Below, piece by piece: positions 43,586 to 52,898 of a DNA stretch of 63,636 bases (position 1 is its first letter; each line of letters opens with the position of its first letter). The DNA comes from Acidimicrobiia bacterium (GTDB lineage Bacteria > Actinomycetota > Acidimicrobiia > Acidimicrobiales > Poriferisodalaceae): positions 1 to 63,636 of the forward strand of contig DUBN01000038.1 in assembly GCA_012960315.1 (NCBI GenBank), given 5' to 3'. A model generated the notes under the pieces. That model saw nothing but the letters and a program-made list of their open reading frames with translations, made no database searches and was not told the origin of the DNA. The translations under genes and the position numbers were made by a program.

Positions 43586-44566
43586 CTATTCAAGACCCTT
43601 TTGGACAAAATCACGAATGGCGTGGGTGATTATCTTTGCCATCATTTGGTGGCTGCGAACCAAAGCGTTTACATCGCTGACCCTGCATAACAGAGCGGGC
43701 ATTTGGGTTTCTCTCAACAAGGGAAGTCGCATCCCCGTCGATGTGATCCCAGGGAACAGGTCCTGGAGGTTGGAGGAGATGACTTGCCCAATTTGTTTGC
43801 CGGTTGGGCTTTCGAAATGATCCCCGAGAAAATGACAAATAGAGGAAGTCCCTTCGCGGATCTCGACTCCTATACAAAAATCAGCTCCAAAACTATTTGC
43901 TTGACGTGCGTGGTTACCCCAATCGGGATGGTGGGCACTGAGAACTTCTGCTCCTGCGTCCGTAAGGTTTCGTCGGAGGGAAGCAACTATTGCGTCTAAC
44001 CCCCCGGTTTCAGCTAGAAGGATTTTGTATCCATTTAGACGATGACTAGGAATAGAAAACTTGTGTTGCTCCCGCAGTCGAGTGATGTCCGCGGATCCCC
44101 CAAACCGATTTGCTACTCGATGTAAAAAGTCAATGGTGACGGATCCACACACGCCGTCTGGCACCAGCCCGGCATTCAACTGAAAATCGACCATCGCAGA
44201 CGCAGTCAGTTCGCCGTGGATTCCATCTATATGGCCCATTGGGAACCCGAGCGTCGTTAAGAGTCGTTGGAGTTCCGCAACATCGTCACCTCTCAGTGCT
44301 GGTACCTGCAGGTATAACAGGCGCGAGCCAAGCCGATGGCCAGCTTCGACAAGCTGGCTCCACGTTTGAGGACCGCAAATCCCATCCACGTCGATGGCTC
44401 GCTGAGCTTGGAAACGCTCCAGAGCTGATTTCGTTGATTCACCAAAAGTTCCATCAACCAAACCAGAGGGATGTCCAAGAGAAATCAGACGGTCCTGAAG
44501 ATCGCGAACATGGGCGCCTTGAGCGCCGATCCCGAACGGGCGAATCGCTGCCGGCTCTATAGGAAT
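43586..44566 (-). CDS. cwlM: CwlM-like peptidoglycan-binding/amidase-fold protein
   Basis: Two peptidoglycan-binding repeats (about residues 15-75 and 85-150, the second with AELQRLLTTLGFPMGHIDG) precede an amidase_3-like domain from about 180. The usual first zinc motif DPGHGG is replaced by LLAETGGLD, so zinc-dependent cleavage is doubtful; mycobacterial CwlM is likewise a regulator of MurA rather than an amidase. Gene order parB-cwlM-trxA-trxB equals M. tuberculosis. Standard starts only occur at TTG 44461, inside the first repeat; the frame is open upstream and an ATT at 44566, eight bases after GAGGAG within trxA, would give the complete domain. The exact start is uncertain. Confidence 0.8.
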   Translation of the reverse strand: MPIEPAAIRPFGIGAQGAHVRDLQDRLISLGHPSGLVDGTFGESTKSALERFQAQRAIDVDGICGPQTWSQLVEAGHRLGSRLLYLQVPALRGDDVAELQRLLTTLGFPMGHIDGIHGELTASAMVDFQLNAGLVPDGVCGSVTIDFLHRVANRFGGSADITRLREQHKFSIPSHRLNGYKILLAETGGLDAIVASLRRNLTDAGAEVLSAHHPDWGNHARQANSFGADFCIGVEIREGTSSICHFLGDHFESPTGKQIGQVISSNLQDLFPGITSTGMRLPLLRETQMPALLCRVSDVNALVRSHQMMAKIITHAIRDFVQKGLE

Positions 44567-44880
44567 TCGCTGATCTCCTCAAGCAGAGCACCCTTGGGCT
44601 TAGCCCCAATGAGCTTTTTGGCAGGTGAACCGTTTTCAAAAACAATTAGAGCCGGAATACTCATAATCTCGTAGCGGCGAGCCAGATCAGGGCTTTCGTC
44701 AACGTTAACTTTCGCTATTTTGATTCCTTCGTGTTCCGACGCGATCTCTTCAAGAATTGGAGCAATCATTTTGCAAGGGCCGCACCACTCTGCCCAGAAA
44801 TCGACAAGGATCGGAGTATCCGAAGAACTGATCGCTTCGTCAAAAGAATCCATATCAAGGTCGGTAATGCCCTCAGCCAT
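44557..44880 (-). CDS. trxA: Thioredoxin
   Basis: A 107-residue thioredoxin with active site WCGPCK in FWAEWCGPCKMIAPIL and the cis-proline loop IPALIVFENG. Its 3' end carries the probable ribosome-binding site of cwlM. Receives electrons from TrxB encoded 94 bases upstream. Confidence 0.98.
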   Translation of the reverse strand: MAEGITDLDMDSFDEAISSSDTPILVDFWAEWCGPCKMIAPILEEIASEHEGIKIAKVNVDESPDLARRYEIMSIPALIVFENGSPAKKLIGAKPKGALLEEISEFL

Positions 44881-44974
44881 TTTTGGCTCCTCGTCTCGGG
44901 TGAAGGCACTCTAGTGGCATTCGTCGATAGTTAATCGGCTTACCTCTGTCTGCAGTCGCTTAGCTAGGTAGAAG

Positions 44975-45922
44975 TTAACCGGAGTGTTCCTCTAGCCATC
45001 TTTCAGCGTCAATAGCTGCCATGCATCCCGAGCCAGCTGCCGTTATCGCTTGGCGGTAATAATCATCTTGGACGTCCCCGCAAGCAAAAATCCCAGCAAT
45101 CAGGGTTTCGCTGCTGTTGGGCTCCGTCACGAGGTATCCATTTTCTTTGAGTTCTAGTTGATCCCGAAAAAGATCGGTGTTGGGCCGATGCCCGATAGCG
45201 ATAAAGAGGCCTTGAACGCTTAAAGGTCTTTGAGCATTCGTGGTGGTGTCTTCAAGCACTACCCCGGACAATTTTTCATCCCCCTGGATTTCAACGACTT
45301 GGCTGTTCCAGAGAATCTCTAGTTTGGGGTTTGAAAGGGCTCGCTCGCGCATAATTTTGGAAGCCCGCAGTTCGTCGCGACGATGGATCAAGTATACCTT
45401 TGATGCAAATCGGGTAAGGAAAGTCGCTTCTTCGACTGCACTATCTCCGCCTCCCACGACGGCAATCTCCTGATCTCGAAAGAAAAATCCGTCACAGGTG
45501 GCGCAAGTGGAAAGTCCATGCCCAAGAAGACGGTCTTCATTCGGTAGTCCCAACATCAGGCTTTGCGCTCCGGTTGAGATAATGACGGTTCGTGCTTGGT
45601 GGGTCTCTTCTCCGACCCAAACCGTAAATGGGCGCGCACTGAAATCGACCCTTGTGACTTTGCTCGTAATGAACTCTGCCCCGAATCGTGATGCTTGCGC
45701 CCTGAAGTTCATCATTAATTCAGGACCCATGATTCCTTCGGGGAACCCGGGAAAATTTTCGACGTCGGTTGTCAGCATCAGTTGTCCACCTGGCTGATCG
45801 CTAGTCGAAGACGGTTCGCCTTCGATCACCAACGGTGCCATGTTTGCTCTTGCTGTATAGATTGCCGCTGTCAGGCCGGCAGGACCGCTTCCGATGATTA
45901 TGGCGTCACGGATGTCGTTCAC
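44975..45922 (-). CDS. trxB: Thioredoxin reductase
   Basis: A 315-residue flavoprotein: FAD motif GSGPAGLTAAIYTARA, redox centre CATCDG, NADPH motif GGGDSAVEEATFL and C-terminal FAD motif GIFACGDVQDD. Uses NADPH to reduce thioredoxin. Adjacent to trxA in the same direction. Confidence 0.98.
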   Translation of the reverse strand: MNDIRDAIIIGSGPAGLTAAIYTARANMAPLVIEGEPSSTSDQPGGQLMLTTDVENFPGFPEGIMGPELMMNFRAQASRFGAEFITSKVTRVDFSARPFTVWVGEETHQARTVIISTGAQSLMLGLPNEDRLLGHGLSTCATCDGFFFRDQEIAVVGGGDSAVEEATFLTRFASKVYLIHRRDELRASKIMRERALSNPKLEILWNSQVVEIQGDEKLSGVVLEDTTTNAQRPLSVQGLFIAIGHRPNTDLFRDQLELKENGYLVTEPNSSETLIAGIFACGDVQDDYYRQAITAAGSGCMAAIDAERWLEEHSG

Positions 45923-45955
45923 ATTGTCTCCCGTTGGGGCAGTTACTTGTTGGGT

Positions 45956-46261
45956 TTAAGCGAGGCGTTTTGACCAAAGAAGGCCGCCGGCTGCCGTGAA
46001 CAAAGTCCCCAAGAGAAGATGGGTGCTCCAGATGCCACCTGGCAAAAAGTTATTCGTAGCTTGCACCGCGGCAATAACCACAAGAGTTGCGATAGCTATT
46101 GCCGTTACACAAAGCACGATGCCATAAACAATGACGCGAGCGACGACAAGGAGAGGACCCGTAGTTCTTCCACGTAGCAATTCGACGAAGTCAATGACGA
46201 TCTTTGTGGCGCGATTAGCCAATCTCGTGTCCGTTGACTTTTCAAAGGCTGGTGACGTCAC
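45956..46261 (-). CDS. Small membrane protein
   Basis: A 101-residue protein with two predicted membrane helices (VVARVIVYGIVLCVTAIAIA and a C-terminal one ending LFTAAGGLLW) and a charged N-terminus. No named family recognised. Lies between the pseudokinase gene and trxB on the same strand with short gaps, so likely part of that operon. Confidence 0.7.
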   Translation of the reverse strand: MTSPAFEKSTDTRLANRATKIVIDFVELLRGRTTGPLLVVARVIVYGIVLCVTAIAIATLVVIAAVQATNNFLPGGIWSTHLLLGTLFTAAGGLLWSKRLA

Positions 46262-46311
46262 AGAATGATCCTATCCAGGACACTTTGGGCAAATGAATCT
46301 TGTCGACAGAT

Positions 46312-47727
46312 CTAGCCAAATAGCGGACGCCCACTGACCTTTAGTTCGCTGATCGTTACTCGGTGCCCTCCAACAGGCAGTCTTTTCCCAAGATCCGTTA
46401 TCCACAATAAAAGGGCGGCAGCTGGTGTTCCACCTAAAGGCACCGTGATCGTTCCGCTGGTTTCGTCTCGACGGGCGATCGCCTCGCCCCAACTCTGTAT
46501 GGCTCCGGTGCTGTCCTGGGAAGCGAAAATCTCAAATGACCAATCAATAGTTGGAGAACTAATTTGGATTTGATCAATATGTTGTGGGAGAACCAGTTGA
46601 ATGATGAGGCCCACACCGTCTTTTAATTTTCCAAAATCGCTTGTGGTGTAACGCTCGGTGTACCAACCAGTGCTGCTGTCACCGTTGTTGATCAGTTCGA
46701 GCTGTTCAGGATGCTCTTCTCGGTCATCACCAGCAGGATCAAAATCAACGATGCCAATAATTTGACGCGGTGATGAAGGAGAAGAAGGACGTGAAGTTAT
46801 TGGCGCCACGTCCGCTGGAGAATCCGAGAAGCTATCCATGAGTATGGTTTGCTCGGGTTCTAAGCGCACTACTTCGCTGGCATCTCCGACAAGTGAGGGA
46901 GCGCTCTCGGTTCGGGTCACAAAAAGTCCCGTGATGATGGCCAACCCACCTAACACCGCAATGATTGCTGCCGGGGCTAACCAAGTGCGCTCAACCCGTA
47001 AATAATCGGCTTGGGTGGTCTCCACATCGTGGGGGAGTCGATCGAAATCCTGTTGAAGGGACCTGAGAGATAGGACCAGCGCGGTCGCATCAGACCACTG
47101 GCTGTCCCGGTCGACCGACCGCCTGATGAGTTGCTCTAACGACGTAGGTATCGCTGGGTGAAGTTCGTACCGGCCTTGGTGATCGATTTGTGGCCTGAAG
47201 CCGACTAACAGACAATGAAGCAGCTCACCTAGTGCGCCTATGTCGTCGCTAGGGCGAGCAGGGATGCCAATGGCATCACTGGTCGGGGGACCTTCGACAA
47301 TGACAACGGTCCCGTCCGTTCGTTGCCCGACATCCTTAGCTTGGAGCCCGCCAAGTGCGAACCCCGCGTTGTGAAGGATCGCCAAAGCTTCGCCGAGTTG
47401 GATGCCAATAGTGATTACCTCTTGAGAAGAAAAGTGGCTTTGTTGAGAGATACGGTCTTGAAGAGTCTCTTCGGGCAGCAACTCGGTAACTACCCCAAAG
47501 CGATCTTCAAGATCAATGGTGTCGAGAACATGTAACAAAGCGGGATGTTCAAGGCGAGTCAAAGATCGTGCCTGGAGTTGGACGCGTTTTCCAATTTCAG
47601 TCGAGGGATCTAGAACCCTGATCGTTACCGGTCGATCTAAGGTCCGGTCCAAACCACTCCAAGACTCGACAGGGCCCACGCTGACGCGATCATCAATTCT
47701 GTATCTCTGATGATCTCCGGCCGCCAT
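46312..47727 (-). CDS. MviN-type pseudokinase with membrane helix and extracellular discoidin-like domain
   Basis: A 471-residue protein. Residues 8-230 follow the Ser/Thr protein kinase fold, but the catalytic lysine is arginine (R37 in VTIRVLD), the HRD loop reads AGFALGGLQAKDV and DFG reads VEGPP, so it should be inactive. A membrane helix follows at 250-270, then an acidic linker and a galactose-binding-like domain (about 330-468; GVGLIIQLVLP, WSFEIFASQD). In M. tuberculosis the same pseudokinase-helix-extracellular module is fused to the C-terminus of MviN/MurJ and recruits FhaA; here it is a separate gene two genes from murJ. Confidence 0.82.
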   Translation of the reverse strand: MAAGDHQRYRIDDRVSVGPVESWSGLDRTLDRPVTIRVLDPSTEIGKRVQLQARSLTRLEHPALLHVLDTIDLEDRFGVVTELLPEETLQDRISQQSHFSSQEVITIGIQLGEALAILHNAGFALGGLQAKDVGQRTDGTVVIVEGPPTSDAIGIPARPSDDIGALGELLHCLLVGFRPQIDHQGRYELHPAIPTSLEQLIRRSVDRDSQWSDATALVLSLRSLQQDFDRLPHDVETTQADYLRVERTWLAPAAIIAVLGGLAIITGLFVTRTESAPSLVGDASEVVRLEPEQTILMDSFSDSPADVAPITSRPSSPSSPRQIIGIVDFDPAGDDREEHPEQLELINNGDSSTGWYTERYTTSDFGKLKDGVGLIIQLVLPQHIDQIQISSPTIDWSFEIFASQDSTGAIQSWGEAIARRDETSGTITVPLGGTPAAALLLWITDLGKRLPVGGHRVTISELKVSGRPLFG

Positions 47728-47746
47728 TATTTATTAACGAATTCGG

Positions 47747-48589
47747 TTAACTAGTGGTTTGGAACGCGACACCGATTGTCCTGATACCGGCGTGGGCACC
47801 TACCACGGGACCAATCTGGCCAACTAATACATTGATTTGGACTAACGATTGGATTTGTTGGACAAAGGAGTCCACGTCGTCGCATGCCGCGTGGGTGACG
47901 TAAATGCTCTCAATTTGTTGGGCATGTTCTTCCACTACTTTGACGAGATAGGCGAGTGCCTTGCTTCTTGTTCGCTGTTTCCCCGCTGGTTCAACAACGC
48001 CGTTTCGTACTTCGATCAGAGGTTTGATCGAGAGCATTGACCCGAGAAGCGATTGTGCTGCGCCGATTCGTCCACCTTTTCGTAGGTTTTCGAGAGTGTC
48101 CAAGGCAGCATGAACGTGGGTACGAGATGCACTGTCTGTCGCGATATTTGCGACCTCATCCACGGTTGCACCTCCTTTTGCTGCTTGTGCGGCTGCCACT
48201 ACTACCGCGCCAAGGCCAAGAGTTACGGTTCGACTATCGACGACTCTGACATCTATGTTGCCCTCAACTTCGCGCGCAGCTTGTTGCGCAGCTTCGATGG
48301 TTGCTGAGAGTTCTCCACTGAGCACTATCGCAACCACGCCAGGTGCACCCTCATCGGCTGCGCGTTGAAATTCAGCGATGAATGCGCCGGGTGCTGGGGC
48401 GGCAGTTGACGGTAGTTCGTCTGTCTGCTGGCACTTTTCCCAAAATTGATCTGTAGTCAGCTCAAGCCGATCGACGAACTCTGTTTGTCCGAATCGAATC
48501 TTGAGGGGCACGATACCGATGCCGAGTTGGGCTATGAGATCTTCAGGTAGATCACAGGAACTATCAGTGACGATCTGAACAGAGTTCAT
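47747..48589 (-). CDS. DegV family fatty-acid-binding protein
   Basis: A 280-residue DegV (FakB-like) protein: VQIVTDSSCDLPEDL at the start, ELPSTAAPAPGAF, VVAIVLSGELSATIEAAQQA and VVDSRTVTLGLG, the standard fatty-acid pocket motifs. FakB proteins present fatty acids to FakA; no FakA is in the window. It overlaps the murJ stop by four bases. Confidence 0.93.
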   Translation of the reverse strand: MNSVQIVTDSSCDLPEDLIAQLGIGIVPLKIRFGQTEFVDRLELTTDQFWEKCQQTDELPSTAAPAPGAFIAEFQRAADEGAPGVVAIVLSGELSATIEAAQQAAREVEGNIDVRVVDSRTVTLGLGAVVVAAAQAAKGGATVDEVANIATDSASRTHVHAALDTLENLRKGGRIGAAQSLLGSMLSIKPLIEVRNGVVEPAGKQRTRSKALAYLVKVVEEHAQQIESIYVTHAACDDVDSFVQQIQSLVQINVLVGQIGPVVGAHAGIRTIGVAFQTTS

Positions 48590-50253
48590 GATGTTTCGTC
48601 CTTTGTTGGTGTTGACGGGATTGGGGAGTCGCCCCGAAGGCCTGAGACTAGATCTGACAACGCTTGCGTACCTAAGACCACTGAAGCCACGAGATGCGCT
48701 ATTAGCACCCCGACACCAACGAGAGCTACCCGAAGCAGTGCTTGGTCAATCTTAAGGCGGTTCATCGCTACAGCTGCGCCGAGAGCGGTCAAGGCGGGCA
48801 GGATGTGTTTCCAGAATCCTGACTGTGTCAGACCTTTCAAGTGCCAGCGTGTCAAAACTTGTTTTCGAAGTTGCCAAAATTCGATCCAAGCCCCCACAGC
48901 GGACCCGAGTGCTAGCCCTACTGGCCCCAAACGAGCTGGGAGATGCGCCGCGTTTCGCACAGAGTCGGACAATGGTCCCCAGACAAAGTTCCCGTCGCCA
49001 AACCCGACGAGCCTTTGATCCACTACCAAAATTTGTTCGAACTGGAACATTAAAACTGCCCCGACGATCAAGGAGATGATCACCCGGCGGCCAGCGATTC
49101 GAGCCGGAGTGCGAGTATCACCGACGCTGTAACAGACATTTTGGAGTACGCGGGATGCCATTAAGGCAGGCACGCCAAGGGCGTATCCTCCGAGCGTTAA
49201 CCCAATGACAGTTAAATCATCGTGACTGACTTGGTTTCGAAAGCCGCCAAGATTGAACACAGCATCAGCGATTTGTGGACCTGCTGCTAAATACATCGCG
49301 AGGATTGGACCGACTAGCCAAAGCATTTGGAGCAATCTTCTCGATAGCCGAGCCGCGACTTCATCAAAATTATCCATGCGACTGAGTTCAGGTAAGTCAG
49401 CGGCAACAATGCTTGTCGCTATTAGAGCTATAGGAAGCAAATAGAGAGCTTGAGCTGCTCCGAGCGAAGAAGCAGCCCCAACCGATAACAATGATGCCAA
49501 CGCAAGGTCAAGGAACGATGAGAGTTGTAACGCTCCCCTGCCAAGCACGGCAGGTCCGAATCGTTTGAGGACTGCAGCGGTCGCGGGGTCTTTCCAAAGG
49601 AAATTGAGCTTTATATGGCGATTTGCCTTTAAGACCGCGGGAAGTTGGACAAGCACTTGCAGGACGGATCCCGCCACGAGCGCCCATGCCAAAGTTTCTG
49701 CCGCGGAGGTGTCACTGAACTCCGATACTGCTATCGCAATGAGAACTGCAATCTGGGCTGCGTTCCAAACAATTGGAGCTGAGTATCCAAGAAAAAGTCG
49801 GCGGTGGCTGGTGAGCAAAGCTAAACACCAGGCGCTCAGCACTAAAACGCCGGCTCCGATCAGAATGATTCGGACTAAACGAACTGTGAGGTCAAAGCGG
49901 GCACCCGTAAACCCCCAAGCGATTCCTCGTGTCAGAGGCTCTGCCGCAAGAAACCCAAGGGCTACTAAGCAAGCGACGAGGCACAGCAGAAACGAAGCGA
50001 CTCCTCCAGCTAGCCGGCCGGCCTGTTCGGGGTCATCCTCGGATAAGCGGCTGTACTCAGGAACGAATGCTGCAGAGAGAGAGCCCTCGCCGAAAAGATT
50101 CTGCAACACGTTGGGAATTCGCTGAGCCGCGGCAAACGCGTCGCCGACGAGGCCTATCCCCAGAATATTTGTGATGAGAGCGGCGCGAATCACGCCGGTA
50201 AATCGTGACAATCCGATGCCACTCGCTGCTGCGCTCGCGCCGAAGCGGGTCAT
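48586..50253 (-). CDS. murJ: Lipid II flippase MurJ
   Basis: A 555-residue protein with about 14 membrane helices. The N-terminal signature reads SRFTGVIRAALITNILGIG, then AQRIPNVLQNLFGEGSLSAA and FVPEYSRL. It flips lipid II for peptidoglycan synthesis. It lacks the C-terminal pseudokinase extension of mycobacterial MviN, which is encoded separately at 46312-47727. Start overlaps the stop of the DUF6049 gene (ATGA). Confidence 0.95.
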   Translation of the reverse strand: MTRFGASAAASGIGLSRFTGVIRAALITNILGIGLVGDAFAAAQRIPNVLQNLFGEGSLSAAFVPEYSRLSEDDPEQAGRLAGGVASFLLCLVACLVALGFLAAEPLTRGIAWGFTGARFDLTVRLVRIILIGAGVLVLSAWCLALLTSHRRLFLGYSAPIVWNAAQIAVLIAIAVSEFSDTSAAETLAWALVAGSVLQVLVQLPAVLKANRHIKLNFLWKDPATAAVLKRFGPAVLGRGALQLSSFLDLALASLLSVGAASSLGAAQALYLLPIALIATSIVAADLPELSRMDNFDEVAARLSRRLLQMLWLVGPILAMYLAAGPQIADAVFNLGGFRNQVSHDDLTVIGLTLGGYALGVPALMASRVLQNVCYSVGDTRTPARIAGRRVIISLIVGAVLMFQFEQILVVDQRLVGFGDGNFVWGPLSDSVRNAAHLPARLGPVGLALGSAVGAWIEFWQLRKQVLTRWHLKGLTQSGFWKHILPALTALGAAVAMNRLKIDQALLRVALVGVGVLIAHLVASVVLGTQALSDLVSGLRGDSPIPSTPTKDETS

Positions 50254-52133
50254 GGATGGCGGACTTTCTTTCTTTTGGTGTCAACTACCCACCAGATCGC
50301 TAAGAAAACTGCTGCTCCGATGGTGAGCCCAAGACCCACTCCTGTCGGGGTTGTCGCTCGTATGGCAGCTTGTGCTTTTCCAACTAGTAGCCCACCGTCA
50401 GGGGAGTGGAGTTCGATCGTCACGGGAAATGACCCGGACCCGAGGGCGCGGAGTAGAAAACGATGAGTTGTAACGCCAGGTTCTAAAACTAACGTGGTGC
50501 TTTCTCCATCGTCGAAATCGTCGACGGTCAGTTTTTCTCCGATGATCCGTAATTCCACTCGAAGTGGGACATCGGATCGGTTCTGGAAGCTGAACGGTAC
50601 GGACGCTTTCCGCGACGTTAACTGGATTGATTCGTCTGGGGGAATGTCAATCAAACTTGTCTGCACTCGGATTCGGCTGACGATCGATTCCCACAACGTT
50701 CGCCGGTCGAGTTGCGACGAATCGCTCGACAAACTGAAGAGTAATTTCTGAGCCAGTTGGTCATGTTCGGACGCATCTTCGTCGCGGATCATTGAACGAA
50801 ACGATGTTAAGTATCTTTGAGCATCGCGGTAGCCAGTGAAGTTCTCAGTTGTGGAATTGGGCTGGCTTCGAAGTCGATACTGCTGGAGTTTCCCGTCCTT
50901 AAGCAACAATGCCTTAGTGATAGCAGCACTGGCCGGTACTGGCTCAACCCAATCCAAATGGGTGAGACCGTTCAGAAATGCTGTCGCAAAATCAACATTG
51001 CGGGTTCCTGCCCCGAGATCTAAGACGAGTAATGGTGTCGGCTGTTGGGTGAAGGCAATGGTCGCAAGGTGCGCCAAGACGCGATGGGCTTCGCTAGATG
51101 CAGTGTCGTGCTCCTTTTGTGATGAGAGATGGTCGACGATTAGCGCCCTGACATTTGAATCGACTCCCAGTATTTCCACCGGGCCGCGTGGTGCAGTATC
51201 GGGTAGTGGGGAGAGCGAAGAAGGTTCGACAATTACCTCTCGGATGCCGCGTTGCCATCGATGGTCCACTTGAGCGGCGTCGGCCATTCCATGTCCGACC
51301 CAAAGAGTTGACGGTGCCAGAGTCCCCAAACTTCTCAGTTCTTCTGAACCTATTTCGAGGAGTGTTGACACCTCACGGGTGAGTCCAGCATCCATGAGTG
51401 CTGCTTCATCAATGGGAATGAAAGAACCGCGTACAAGCTCATGTTGTGTTTTCGTGTTCCTGAATTGTTCTATGGCCGCTTCATTTACGGCGCTGTCAAT
51501 CTGGTTGGGCTGAAAGGTGATGCTCACTGGGATGTCGGAATGGTTGACCAACAAATTGAACCAAGCTGAGGCGGTATCGACATTTTGCTTTGAGTCAGAG
51601 TGGCCCGGTGAGTGCGGAATTTCGGCCACAAGTGCCAACGGCAACCTTTGAGAAGGTTCCTCACCAATTCGGATGAGATGGGTCACGACGCGGCCAACAA
51701 GCTCTTGACTCGCAGTCCGCATTTCGATTGTTATTGGGTACACCCCAAGTCTTGCGACACGGATAGCTTCATCGCCACTATTTGTCAGGGGAAATTTGAT
51801 GGGGGCTAAGCCCCACGGATCAAGGTCAAGATCTGATACATCAATTGTTCGAGAAGCGAGAACGCCGCCTAACCCTTGCCCGTTAACCGATTGGAGGAAC
51901 CCCGTTTCGTCGATGACTGGTTCGTGAACTGTCACGATGATCTGGTCGTCGTATGCAACTACTCCGGGTAGCCGGAGTGTGAAGTCCAATGACCCACCTG
52001 CTTGGGCGATTGGAGATTGACGAGTGATTTGTATCCCACCAGATCCAACTTCGACTGCGTTAGCTAGCCCAGGAAAACTAACGAGAAGACAAAGAAGAAT
52101 TGGGATTCCACGGATCCACCTCAAACGGTTCAT
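50250..52133 (-). CDS. DUF6049-type secreted/membrane-anchored protein
   Basis: A 627-residue exported protein: signal peptide MNRLRWIRGIPILLCLLVSF followed by PGLANA, a large extracellular part with beta-sandwich-like ends and a polysaccharide-deacetylase-like middle (PLALVAEIPHSPGHSD), and a C-terminal membrane helix (GVGLGLTIGAAVFLAIWWVV) with a KRKK stop-transfer. It corresponds to the gene always found before murJ in actinobacteria (Rv3909 position). ATG 52133 overlaps the preceding stop. Function unknown, presumably cell-wall related. Confidence 0.8.
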   Translation of the reverse strand: MNRLRWIRGIPILLCLLVSFPGLANAVEVGSGGIQITRQSPIAQAGGSLDFTLRLPGVVAYDDQIIVTVHEPVIDETGFLQSVNGQGLGGVLASRTIDVSDLDLDPWGLAPIKFPLTNSGDEAIRVARLGVYPITIEMRTASQELVGRVVTHLIRIGEEPSQRLPLALVAEIPHSPGHSDSKQNVDTASAWFNLLVNHSDIPVSITFQPNQIDSAVNEAAIEQFRNTKTQHELVRGSFIPIDEAALMDAGLTREVSTLLEIGSEELRSLGTLAPSTLWVGHGMADAAQVDHRWQRGIREVIVEPSSLSPLPDTAPRGPVEILGVDSNVRALIVDHLSSQKEHDTASSEAHRVLAHLATIAFTQQPTPLLVLDLGAGTRNVDFATAFLNGLTHLDWVEPVPASAAITKALLLKDGKLQQYRLRSQPNSTTENFTGYRDAQRYLTSFRSMIRDEDASEHDQLAQKLLFSLSSDSSQLDRRTLWESIVSRIRVQTSLIDIPPDESIQLTSRKASVPFSFQNRSDVPLRVELRIIGEKLTVDDFDDGESTTLVLEPGVTTHRFLLRALGSGSFPVTIELHSPDGGLLVGKAQAAIRATTPTGVGLGLTIGAAVFLAIWWVVDTKRKKVRHP

Positions 52134-52834
52134 CTCGTCGCGTCCCACCGCAAGACTGCTAGCCCATCGTTTCTTTGAACAAATCCGGTGGACTCGTAGA
52201 GTTCTAATGCTGTGACATTTTCGATTTGCGTATTTACCAGTACTTCATAGACCCGTCGTTTCTGAAGCCAACGAAGAGCATCAGCTACCAAGGCACGGCC
52301 TAGACCACTCCCTTGATGTATCGGATGTACCGCGAGCCGTTGGAGAAAACCTTGTCGCCCCGAGCGACCCGTTATCGCAAAACCTTGTGGTGAAGGGCCA
52401 GTGTTGACACGAACTCTGCTCCTAGGTGTGGCCTTTATGGCCTCCGTTAGAGATATCGCGTCAAATTGCCAGAACTGCGAGAATGCGGAAGCATCGATGT
52501 CGAGAATATGTGGCCAGTCGGACCGCTGAGCGCGTCGCGTAGGACGAGTAGGGGCTGGGATCTGTGCCGATAGATCGTGACTGAGCAAAAGCAACTCTTC
52601 GTGTAGCTCGAATCCAATATTTCTAAAAAAACTTTGCTCTCGCGATCTTATTGCTGAAGTGAAAACGCGCTGCACGCCGTTCTGTGCGAGTAATTGCAGA
52701 GTGGTTTTAATTTCGTTTGATCGCAGCTTCTCGGGGGGAAGCATTGGCCTGAGGTAAGCATCGGACTGACATTGAGAGTCTGTTCGGATGCGCACGCCAT
52801 TGGAACTCCAGTGGAGCGGTTGGTCTGTCGACAC
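52130..52834 (-). CDS. GNAT family N-acetyltransferase
   Basis: A 234-residue protein with a GNAT domain in the second half: RLAVHPIHQGSGLGRALVADA (acetyl-CoA loop Q-G-S-G-L-G-R) and NVTALELYESTGFVQRN. The first half resembles a degenerate second GNAT repeat (FFRNIGFELHEELLLLSHDL). Acceptor unknown. Heads the DUF6049-murJ-degV run by ATGA overlap. Confidence 0.85.
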   Translation of the reverse strand: MSTDQPLHWSSNGVRIRTDSQCQSDAYLRPMLPPEKLRSNEIKTTLQLLAQNGVQRVFTSAIRSREQSFFRNIGFELHEELLLLSHDLSAQIPAPTRPTRRAQRSDWPHILDIDASAFSQFWQFDAISLTEAIKATPRSRVRVNTGPSPQGFAITGRSGRQGFLQRLAVHPIHQGSGLGRALVADALRWLQKRRVYEVLVNTQIENVTALELYESTGFVQRNDGLAVLRWDATR

Positions 52835-52898
52835 TGGACCCTCCCCACATGAAGTTATAGGGAGGAGTCAAGCAGAGTTGGTCGCCTTAGCTAACGAC

